DNA from: MGOM01 sp035455265
GTDB taxonomy: Bacteria; Chloroflexota; Anaerolineae; Anaerolineales; E44-bin32
Direction: 5' to 3'
NCBI GenBank assembly: GCA_035455265.1
Contig: DATIFK010000189.1
Location: forward strand, 1 to 8,413
Length of the DNA stretch: 8,413 bases
The notes under the pieces were generated by a model. That model worked only from the letters and a program-made list of their open reading frames with translations, ran no database searches and had not been told where the DNA came from. Made by a program: the position numbers and the translations under genes. Shown here one piece after another: positions 1 through 6,006 of the stretch; positions within the stretch are counted from its first letter, which is position 1; each line of letters opens with the position of its first letter.

Positions 1-6
1 CGCTGC

Positions 7-2442
7 CTACGCCTTGATCCTCTCATTCTTCGGGTCGAACAACGGTTCTCTCATCACTTCGACCCCGATTCGTTCGCCGAACCACTCGATCTCCAGGCGC
101 GTGCCGGGCTTGGCGAGCCCCAGCGGGAGGTACCCGTAGGCGATGCTCTTCTGCACGCTGTAGCCGTAGCCTCCCGACGTGACCCAACCGACAACCTTGT
201 CACCCTGGAAGATCGGCTCGTTGCCCAAGGCCACCGCCGCCGGATCCGCCAGCGTCAGGCAGCAAAGCTTCTGCTTGATCCCTTCCTTCTTCTGTTTCTG
301 AAGCGCCTTCTTGCCCCGGAAGTCCCCGTGGTCCAACTTGACGAAGACGCCCATGCCGGTTTCATAGGGCGTGTAATCGGGAGTGATGTCGGCGCTCCAA
401 TAGCGGTAGCCCTTTTCCAGCCTCAAGGAGTCGATCGCCTTGTAGCCGCCCGCCACCATGCCGTGGGGCTGACCCGCTTCCCACAGCGTGTCCCACACTC
501 GCAGCCCGTACTCCATCCCCACATAGAACTCCCAGCCGAGCTCTCCGACGTAGGTGACGCGCAACGCCAGGGCCGGCACGGCACCGACAATGAGACGCCG
601 CGCCGTCATGTAGGGAAAACCGGCGTTGGAGACATCGTCGCGCGTCAGCGATTGCAGGATGGCGCGCGCCTTCGGCCCCCACAAGCCCAGGCAGGCGAAG
701 CTGCTGGTGGCATCCTCGACCGCCACCGAGCCGTCATCAGGGGCATGGAGGCGGATCCAGTTGAGGTCGTGCACGCCAAAGGCCGTGCCGGTGACGATCA
801 GGAAGCGGTCATCGCTCAGGCGCGTCACGGTGAAGTCGCACTCGATGCCGCCGCGCTCGTTGAGCATCGAGGTGTACACCACTGTGCCCACCGGGCGATC
901 GACGTCGTTGGCGCACATCGACTGGAGGAACGCCGCCGCGCCCGGCCCGCGCACTTCCATCTTGCTGAAGGACGACTCGTCGAACAGCCCGGCCGCTCGC
1001 CGCGTCTCGAGATGCTCGTAGCCGATGGCCGGCGACCAGTGGGCCGCCGCCCAGCCGCGCGGTCCGTAACCATGGGTCGCCTTGGCCTCGTAAGGGGCAT
1101 ACCAGTTGGGACGTTCCCAACCGAACTTCTCACCGAAAACGGCGCCCAACTCCTTCTCGCGGGCGTAGGCCGGGCTCAGGCGGAAGTTACGCTCGGTCTG
1201 CCGCTCCTCACCCGGCAGGTGGATATCGTAGTAGCGCGAGTTGCTTTCGACGGTGCGGTGAAGGGTGAAACCCTGGCTGGCATAGTGCGGGCCGAAGCGA
1301 CGCACGTCCAACCGCCAGCAGTTCCACTCCGGGGTCCCCTCGACAATCCACTCGGCCATCGCCTTCCCCAATCCACCGGCCCCGGCCAAACCATGGGCGC
1401 AGAAGGCGCACGCCACCCAGAAGCCTTTGACGTCCGTCGGCCCCAAAAGGAATTCCCCATCGGGCGTGAAGCCTTCCGGACCATTGAGCAGCTGCACGAT
1501 CTCCGCCTTCTCGACCACCGGGACGCGCCGGATCGAGTTCTCCATCAGCGGCGTGAAGCGCTCCCAGTCCGGCGGCAGGAGCTTGTATTTGAAGTCCTCA
1601 GGGATGCCGTCGAGACCAAAGGGCTTCGGGTTTCGCTCATAGCCGCCGGTGACAAGTCCGCCGACTTCTTCCCGCCAATACACCAACAGATCGGGGTCGC
1701 GCATGGTCGGCAGATCATGGTCCACGCCGTCGATCGGCTTGGTGATCAGGTACAGATGGGCGAAGGGAATGATCGGCAGCACCAGGCCGACCATCCGCGC
1801 GATCTCGTTGGCCCACTGCCCGGCGGCGTCCACGACCACGTCCGTCTGGATGGTCCCCTGGTCGGTGACGACGGCGTTCACGCGGCCGCGCTTGACCTGG
1901 ATCCCGGTCACCGTCGTGTCGGTGCAAAAGGTCGCCCCGCGGTTGCGGGCGCCGGTCGCCAGGGCGTTGGTCAGGCCCGTCGGATCGATGGCGCCGTCGG
2001 TCGGCGTGTAGACCGCGCCCAGGACTCCCTCCGGGTTCATCAACGGCCACATCCTGTGCGCTTCGGCCGTGCTGATGAGGTCCAGCGGCATGCCGAACGA
2101 ACGCGCGTACCCGACCTGGCGCTTGAGCTCGACCAATCGCTCCGGCGACGAAGCCAGGCGCAACCCACCGACCTCGCGCCAACCCGTGTCGACCCCGGTC
2201 TCGTCCTTAAGGCGGCGGTACAGATCGGTGCTGTACTTCATCATCCGCGTCAGGTTGAAGTCGGAGCGAAGCTGGCCGACCAACCCAGCCGAATGCCATG
2301 TCGACCCGCAGGTGAGTTCGCCTCGTTCCACGACCACGACGTCTTTCCAACCCATCTGGGTCAGGTGGTAGGCGATGCTGCAACCCCCGACGCCGCCGCC
2401 GACGATCACGGCCTGGGCATGGGTGGGTTGTTTAGGTGCCAT
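7..2442 (-). CDS. FAD-dependent oxidoreductase with GcvT domain, dimethylglycine/sarcosine dehydrogenase-like
   Basis: This is an 811-residue soluble flavoprotein, full length for the dimethylglycine dehydrogenase/oxidase and sarcosine dehydrogenase family (about 810-830 residues in bacteria). The N-terminal DAO fold (about 10-370) begins with the FAD-binding GGGVGG loop at residues 15-20. The segment STWHSAG contains His50, at the place where family members bind FAD covalently through histidine. A short linker domain (about 373-430) is followed by GcvT folate-binding domains (about 430-800), with Asp536 in GGIECDFTVTRL matching the conserved GcvT catalytic aspartate. Such enzymes oxidise an N-methyl group and hand the one-carbon unit to tetrahydrofolate. 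The start is firm: AGGAGG lies 6 nt upstream (2449-2454). The start codon overlaps the end of the kinase gene by 11 bp, so the two are probably co-translated. The exact substrate (dimethylglycine, sarcosine, another N-methyl amine) is not determinable. The stop is TAG at 7-9, and the next gene lies outside the window. Confidence 0.93.
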   Translation of the reverse strand: MAPKQPTHAQAVIVGGGVGGCSIAYHLTQMGWKDVVVVERGELTCGSTWHSAGLVGQLRSDFNLTRMMKYSTDLYRRLKDETGVDTGWREVGGLRLASSPERLVELKRQVGYARSFGMPLDLISTAEAHRMWPLMNPEGVLGAVYTPTDGAIDPTGLTNALATGARNRGATFCTDTTVTGIQVKRGRVNAVVTDQGTIQTDVVVDAAGQWANEIARMVGLVLPIIPFAHLYLITKPIDGVDHDLPTMRDPDLLVYWREEVGGLVTGGYERNPKPFGLDGIPEDFKYKLLPPDWERFTPLMENSIRRVPVVEKAEIVQLLNGPEGFTPDGEFLLGPTDVKGFWVACAFCAHGLAGAGGLGKAMAEWIVEGTPEWNCWRLDVRRFGPHYASQGFTLHRTVESNSRYYDIHLPGEERQTERNFRLSPAYAREKELGAVFGEKFGWERPNWYAPYEAKATHGYGPRGWAAAHWSPAIGYEHLETRRAAGLFDESSFSKMEVRGPGAAAFLQSMCANDVDRPVGTVVYTSMLNERGGIECDFTVTRLSDDRFLIVTGTAFGVHDLNWIRLHAPDDGSVAVEDATSSFACLGLWGPKARAILQSLTRDDVSNAGFPYMTARRLIVGAVPALALRVTYVGELGWEFYVGMEYGLRVWDTLWEAGQPHGMVAGGYKAIDSLRLEKGYRYWSADITPDYTPYETGMGVFVKLDHGDFRGKKALQKQKKEGIKQKLCCLTLADPAAVALGNEPIFQGDKVVGWVTSGGYGYSVQKSIAYGYLPLGLAKPGTRLEIEWFGERIGVEVMREPLFDPKNERIKA

Positions 2443-3334
2443 GGGCTGCCTCCTCGATCCAAGTCTTCCAGTCGGAGTCGCCGATCGCCTCGGCCGCGCG
2501 CTGGAAATGCTTCTCGGCGTATCCGCGAAAATCGAAGTCCAGCGTCGAGACCGTGCTCTGCAGGAGGCCCCACATGGCCTCGCGCATGTCGGAGGCGACC
2601 CGCATCAGCTTCAACCGGGCCATCCTGCCGGACGCCGTCGGCCCGAAATAGGCCTCCAACAGGCACCGGTCCTGATCTTCATCGAAGCTGTGGTTCCGAG
2701 AGAAATTCCCCAGGTCAAAGAACACGTCGCCCATCCCGGCATATTCCCAATCCAGGATGCGAATGGCGCCGTCGTCGAGGAAGTTGGCGTTGAGCAGATC
2801 GTTGTGGCACGGACGAAGCGGGAACGGAGGCAGATGGGCCTCGACCACGTCCAACGCCGTCTGGAGATCGGCGAACCCAGACGGAAAGGCAGCCCGGTGC
2901 TCTCGGGCCCTGTCGACGTAGGTCCGCACGACGTCGAACGCTGAGAACCTGCCGGGGATCGGGCCCAGGGCGTGGATCTTGTGGAGAGCCTCCACCACGC
3001 GCCGGATCATTTCCGGCCGCCCGATCTCCCCCTCGTCGATCGGCCGGCCGTCGATGAAGCGCGTCACGAGATAGCCCTCGGGGCGCAAGAAGTGGACGAC
3101 CTCGGGGCCGACGCCTACCGAGGCGGCCGCCCGCGTTGCGGCATATTCCGCATCGCGATCGATACCCAACAACTCCGTGCCTTCTCCCGCCAGGCGCAGG
3201 ACGTACGACTGCCCGCGGTGGTCGATGCGGAAGTTGCGGTTGGTGATCCCGCCGCCGAGCGGAGTGGCGCGCAGCTCTGGGTCTTGAGCCCAATCCGGGA
3301 TGCGGGCGATGACCTTGTCTAGCGTCGGGTCCAT
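2432..3334 (-). CDS. Choline/ethanolamine kinase-like phosphotransferase (APH fold)
   Basis: This 300-residue protein has the aminoglycoside-phosphotransferase/choline-kinase fold. The glycine-rich nucleotide loop GGGITNRNF is at residues 27-35. The catalytic Brenner-type motif CHNDLLNANF carries His177 and Asp179, and the metal-binding motif ILDWEYAG carries Asp195 and Glu197. The family transfers ATP phosphate to a hydroxyl of small amino alcohols (choline, ethanolamine) or related compounds such as thiamine, and the LicA and thiamine kinase branches are the nearest named types. The ATG at 3334 (protein starting MDPTLDK) is preferred. An in-frame GTG at 3370 would extend it by 12 residues, but that codon lies inside a 26-bp palindrome. 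Neither start has a clear Shine-Dalgarno site. The stop codon TAA (2432-2434) is inside the next gene. Pairing with a methylamine-oxidising flavoprotein suggests an amino-alcohol or related substrate, which is inference. Confidence 0.85.
   Translation of the reverse strand: MDPTLDKVIARIPDWAQDPELRATPLGGGITNRNFRIDHRGQSYVLRLAGEGTELLGIDRDAEYAATRAAASVGVGPEVVHFLRPEGYLVTRFIDGRPIDEGEIGRPEMIRRVVEALHKIHALGPIPGRFSAFDVVRTYVDRAREHRAAFPSGFADLQTALDVVEAHLPPFPLRPCHNDLLNANFLDDGAIRILDWEYAGMGDVFFDLGNFSRNHSFDEDQDRCLLEAYFGPTASGRMARLKLMRVASDMREAMWGLLQSTVSTLDFDFRGYAEKHFQRAAEAIGDSDWKTWIEEAAHGT
2449..2454 (-). promoter_or_regulatory. Strong ribosome binding site of the oxidoreductase
   Basis: A perfect AGGAGG on the minus strand sits 6 nt before the ATG at 2442. 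It lies inside the last codons of the kinase gene, which supports independent but coupled initiation and fixes the oxidoreductase start. Confidence 0.85.
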
Positions 3335-3361
3335 GATGTCGAAACAGCCGTTGATGGTCGG

Positions 3362-3387
3362 TAGGGGCACGCCGCGGCGTGCCCCTA
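3362..3387. repeat. 26-bp perfect palindrome, REP/MITE-like
   Basis: The half-site TAGGGGCACGCCG is followed directly by its exact reverse complement, giving an uninterrupted 26-bp palindrome. It lies in the 90-bp gap between the CBS gene and the kinase gene. Neither side carries a run of T, so it does not look like a standard intrinsic terminator. Short palindromes with GTAGGGGC-type ends are common as dispersed repeats in several environmental bacteria, which is the favoured reading. It could also fold in the mRNA and stabilise the upstream message or partly separate the two gene pairs. Confidence 0.75.
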
Positions 3388-3424
3388 GGCTTTGCGAACG
3401 GTCAGCCAGGCCTGGAAGATCGGC

Positions 3425-4234
3425 CTACGCCAACCATACCGAGCCAGGCTGAGCCATTTCGTTGACGATGTCGTACGACGACAGGATGCCGACCGGAACC
3501 GCCTCCGGCCTTTCTGGGTCGATGACCACCAGCCGATGGTCATGATGCTCGATCATCAGGTTGGCCGCCTCGCGCAGGGAGGCGCTGGAGTGAATGGTCA
3601 GAGCGGGATGCATCACCTGTCCGGCGGTCGATCGCAAACCGGCTTCGTTCTCGAAACACGCCAGCAGATCCCATCCGCTGACGACGCCGCGTGGCCGTCC
3701 CTCCCGATCGAGGACCAGTACCGAGCGGTAGCGCACCTGCGTCATGGTCCGCGCCACCTCCCGCGCCGGCGTGTCGTCCCGGCACACCAGGATGGCCCGC
3801 GACATGACGTCGGCCACAGTGGCGCGCCGGACCGGCTCGCTCGCCGCCAGGTGCGCAACCAGATCGGAGATCGACAGGACTCCCGTCGGCCGTCCCCCCT
3901 CCGCCACGACCAGTCGATGGAAGCCCTCTTGCCGCATGCGCCGCGCCGCCTCGCCCGCCGAGGCATCCGCCTCGATCAGGTTGAGCGGAGCCGACATCAA
4001 CTCGCCGGCCGTCATGCGCCGCATGGCCTCGAGGCTTTCCTGGTCAGCCGAAAGCCATTCGCCGGCCAGCAGGTCGAAATCCGACAGCAGCCCGACCGGG
4101 CGTCCGTCGCGATCGGTGACGACGAGCGCGTGGACCCGGTGCTGCAGCAGGAGCAGCGCCGCCTGGCCGATGGGCGTGTCCGCCCGGCACGTGATCAGCC
4201 CCGGATGCATCAGCTCCCGCACAGGCTTGGTCAT
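3425..4234 (-). CDS. Protein of four CBS domains
   Basis: This 269-residue protein consists of two CBS pairs and nothing else. The four repeats run at about residues 1-58, 70-125, 140-195 and 205-265. Each begins with a VxxLM/VM-type segment (VRELMHP, AGELMSA, VADVMSR, AGQVMHP) and ends with a G-[VI]-[LV]-S-x-x-D element (GLLSDFD, GVLSISD, GVVSGWD, GILSSYD), the ligand-contacting turn of CBS domains. CBS pairs bind adenosyl compounds such as AMP, ATP or S-adenosylmethionine and usually regulate a partner. There is no catalytic or membrane domain, so this one must act in trans if it acts as a sensor. The start at ATG 4234 is chosen because GAGGAG (4241-4246) lies 6 nt upstream. A longer reading frame to 4411 overlaps the upstream gene and has an unnatural Arg-rich leader. 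The gap to the upstream nucleotidyltransferase gene is 22 bp, so they are likely co-transcribed. The target is unknown. Confidence 0.9.
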   Translation of the reverse strand: MTKPVRELMHPGLITCRADTPIGQAALLLLQHRVHALVVTDRDGRPVGLLSDFDLLAGEWLSADQESLEAMRRMTAGELMSAPLNLIEADASAGEAARRMRQEGFHRLVVAEGGRPTGVLSISDLVAHLAASEPVRRATVADVMSRAILVCRDDTPAREVARTMTQVRYRSVLVLDREGRPRGVVSGWDLLACFENEAGLRSTAGQVMHPALTIHSSASLREAANLMIEHHDHRLVVIDPERPEAVPVGILSSYDIVNEMAQPGSVWLA

Positions 4235-4240
4235 CGGAAT

Positions 4241-4246
4241 CTCCTC
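4241..4246 (-). promoter_or_regulatory. Ribosome binding site deciding the CBS protein start
   Basis: GAGGAG on the minus strand stands 6 nt before ATG 4234, within the short gap after the upstream stop codon. It settles the start at 4234 rather than the far upstream in-frame ATG. Confidence 0.8.
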
Positions 4247-4256
4247 GGCCGAGCCT

Positions 4257-5045
4257 CTAGACTTCTTCGACGTCCTTGTACCACTTGACCCTTTCGCCCA
4301 CGCGGGAGCGCAGCCTCCAGGCCATCGACTTCGGTTCGGCATCGATGCGCTGGAGCGCCGCCTGGACCTGGCCGGCCACGTGCGCCTTGTGCGACGCCTC
4401 GAGGGCCGCATAGCCCTCCGCCAGCAGGCCGACCTTGCCCAGATTCATGGTTACGGTGCGCCATAGGCCCCAGTCCGATGCGCACAGGCCCGCCACGCGC
4501 CCCATGTGGATCGTCTCGGAGTCGCTGTCCCCGAGAGGATGTTCCAAAAGAAGCATGATGGTGTCGATCACATCCTTCTCGTTGATCTTCACGATCTGCA
4601 TCTTCTCGAGCAGGAGCTCGGCGAGTGGGATCGTCGGACGGTCCGCTTCCAGGCGGCCGTTCCACGGGATCACGTGGCTGAAGTCGAGTTTCTCGTAGAA
4701 GACGTCGACATGGAGGCGGGTGGCGGGGTTCTCGAAGATGGCGCGGCCTCCTTCGGTGACGACGAAGACTTCCCGGTCCTCGACGTAGCCGAGGCCGGCG
4801 AGCAGTTCCCGGATTTCCTTGGCCTGCCGGCTGTAGGAGGCGAAGTCGATGTCGGTGTAGGCCCGTCCCAGCTTGGCCTGCAAGTAACCGTAGCGAGGGC
4901 AGTGCGCCTGGAACGCCAGCGAACCCAACAACCTCAGGACCAGGCGGCCGGCGTCCGCCGCCTGGAGGATACGCCGGACCTCGGCCTCGAACCGCTCGCG
5001 CTCGGCTTGATCCTGGGGTCCCATACCGGTGGCGTCTTCGACCAT
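4257..5045 (-). CDS. Nucleotidyltransferase-fold protein, AbiEii-like
   Basis: This 262-residue protein shows the signature of the polymerase-beta-type nucleotidyltransferase superfamily: Gly41-Ser42 (LLGSLAF), a paired carboxylate YTDIDFAS (Asp65, Asp67), and a third aspartate in a beta strand, LHVDVFY (Asp114). The later helix LLLEKMQIVKINEKDVIDTIMLL resembles the lysine-containing helix and K-x-x-D-x-x-D stretch of AbiEii/MNT-type proteins. These enzymes transfer a nucleotide from NTP to a small molecule, RNA or protein; the acceptor cannot be told here. No AbiEi-type antitoxin gene is next to it, so a toxin-antitoxin role is not supported. The ATG at 5045 is preferred because GGAG (5056-5059) lies 10 nt upstream. 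The longest frame (from 5123) would start inside the -35 box of the gene's own promoter. The ATG at 5024 is a possible alternative. It is the first gene of the leftward set and precedes the CBS gene by 22 bp. Confidence 0.75.
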   Translation of the reverse strand: MVEDATGMGPQDQAERERFEAEVRRILQAADAGRLVLRLLGSLAFQAHCPRYGYLQAKLGRAYTDIDFASYSRQAKEIRELLAGLGYVEDREVFVVTEGGRAIFENPATRLHVDVFYEKLDFSHVIPWNGRLEADRPTIPLAELLLEKMQIVKINEKDVIDTIMLLLEHPLGDSDSETIHMGRVAGLCASDWGLWRTVTMNLGKVGLLAEGYAALEASHKAHVAGQVQAALQRIDAEPKSMAWRLRSRVGERVKWYKDVEEV

Positions 5046-5062
5046 GCCCCATCCACTCCGGT

Positions 5063-5087
5063 GCTCCCTCGCTCGCCCCCGGGGAGC
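5063..5087 (-). promoter_or_regulatory. Possible hairpin in the leftward 5' leader
   Basis: GCTCCC (5063-5068) and GGGAGC (5082-5087) are exact inverted repeats with a 13-nt G-rich loop, inside the predicted leader of the nucleotidyltransferase transcript and just upstream of its ribosome binding site. A competing pairing (GCTC with GAGC nearer the 5' end) is also possible. It is short and G+C-rich, so it may be chance. Confidence 0.3.
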
Positions 5088-5094
5088 CGTCCCG

Positions 5095-5123
5095 ATTGTA
5101 CTCGAGGCGACAAGTTCTTGCAA
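5095..5123 (-). promoter_or_regulatory. Leftward sigma70-like promoter
   Basis: Read on the minus strand, TTGCAA (5123-5118) is followed by 17 bp and TACAAT (5100-5095), each one mismatch or so from the TTGACA/TATAAT consensus. The predicted start point is near 5088, giving a leader of about 43 nt before ATG 5045. It would drive the nucleotidyltransferase and CBS genes, and possibly the kinase and oxidoreductase beyond the palindrome. It shares its -35 hexamer with the rightward promoter. Confidence 0.7.
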
Positions 5124-5146
5124 AAGACGTCAGAATCCTTCATAAT
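5118..5146 (+). promoter_or_regulatory. Rightward sigma70-like promoter
   Basis: TTGCAA (5118-5123), 17 bp, then CATAAT (5141-5146). The predicted start point is near 5153, about 18 nt before the regulator's ATG at 5171. The short leader holds only a weak AGGCG-type ribosome site (5160-5164). The -35 hexamer is self-complementary and also serves the leftward promoter. Confidence 0.7.
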
Positions 5147-5170
5147 GAGCGCACGCCCCAGGCGCTCCGG

Positions 5171-6004
5171 ATGGCCAAGAGCCTGATCCCCGCCCAGCGG
5201 CACCAGCGCATTCAGACGTACCTGGAACAGCATCAGGTGGCTCGCAGCGACGAGTTGGGCCGCCTGCTGCAAGTCTCCGAGGCCACGGTGCGCCGCGATC
5301 TGGAGACTCTGGAGTCACGTGGCTGGCTGGAGCGCACGCACGGCGGCGCCGTCCTGACTCTCCGCCTGCCTCATGAGCCGGTATATGACCAAAGCGCCAG
5401 CCTGCATCCCGCCGAGAAGCGGGCCATCGGCCGAGCGGCGGCCGGCCTGGTGATCGACGGCGACACGATCTTCCTCAACAGCGGGACGACCACGACCGAG
5501 GTCATGCGTCACCTCGCCCGTCGCGATGACCTGACCCACCTGACCCTGGTGACGACCAACGTGACGGCGACCCTCGAAGCCCGCCACCCGGGATTCGAAG
5601 TGCTCCTGCTGGGTGGGTTGTTCCGCCCTCAATCCAACGCCGTTGTCGGCTCGTTCGCCCGCCGCGCCTTGAATCAGATCTACGCCGCCAAGTGCTTCAT
5701 CGGCGTCGACGGGATGAGCCCGCGGGCCGGCTTCACAACCCCCATCAGCGCCGAGGCCGAGGTCGCCCGCCTCATGGTCGAGCGAACGCGCGGCCAGGTC
5801 ATCATCGTCGCCGACCACAGCAAATGGGGCGTGGTCTCCAATTTCGAAATCGCATCTTTGACTCGCGTGAGCGTCCTCGTCACGGACTCGCGCCTGCCGG
5901 GCCGCGCCCGCGCCGATGTGCGGGCGGCCTCCATCCGGCTGGTGCTCGCCCCTGTCGAGTCAGGGCCGAACGGCCACCTGGCGCGGCGCCCACGGACGGA
6001 GTGA
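5171..6004 (+). CDS. DeoR-family transcriptional regulator
   Basis: This 277-residue regulator has an N-terminal DeoR winged helix-turn-helix (about residues 8-63, with VSEATVRRDLETLESRGW and the THGGAV wing typical of the family). The C-terminal DeoRC sensor domain (about 77-235) shows the phosphosugar-isomerase-like ligand loops LNSGTTTTE, VTTN, GVDG and ADHSKWG. Family members usually repress a neighbouring catabolic operon and are released by a phosphorylated intermediate. A basic, proline-containing tail of about 20 residues follows the sensor. ATG 5171 is chosen because the DeoR domain begins a few residues later and the promoter ends about 25 bp upstream. The alternative in-frame TTG at 5096 lies upstream of the promoter. 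Its position between divergent promoters suggests that it controls both directions, including itself. The ligand is not known. Confidence 0.92.
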   Translation: MAKSLIPAQRHQRIQTYLEQHQVARSDELGRLLQVSEATVRRDLETLESRGWLERTHGGAVLTLRLPHEPVYDQSASLHPAEKRAIGRAAAGLVIDGDTIFLNSGTTTTEVMRHLARRDDLTHLTLVTTNVTATLEARHPGFEVLLLGGLFRPQSNAVVGSFARRALNQIYAAKCFIGVDGMSPRAGFTTPISAEAEVARLMVERTRGQVIIVADHSKWGVVSNFEIASLTRVSVLVTDSRLPGRARADVRAASIRLVLAPVESGPNGHLARRPRTE

Positions 6005-6006
6005 TC

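Noticed and set aside
328..2793. An 821-codon open frame on the plus strand opposite the oxidoreductase
   Set aside because: It is antisense to a gene with clear, complete domains. Its translation is rich in Arg, His, Ala and Val with no recognisable motif, as expected of a G+C-rich antisense shadow.
3335..3370. Upstream GTG start (3370) for the kinase gene
   Set aside because: It lies inside the 26-bp palindrome, lacks a properly spaced Shine-Dalgarno site, and the added 12 residues precede the normal family N-terminus.
3362..3387. Palindrome as a classical Rho-independent terminator
   Set aside because: No run of T follows the stem on either strand.
4235..4411. 59-residue N-terminal extension of the CBS protein
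   Set aside because: It overlaps the nucleotidyltransferase gene, is Arg/Ser-rich shadow sequence, and ATG 4234 has its own strong ribosome site.
4257..5045. AbiE-type toxin-antitoxin system
   Set aside because: Only a nucleotidyltransferase fold is seen. The adjacent gene encodes CBS domains, not an AbiEi-type winged-helix antitoxin.
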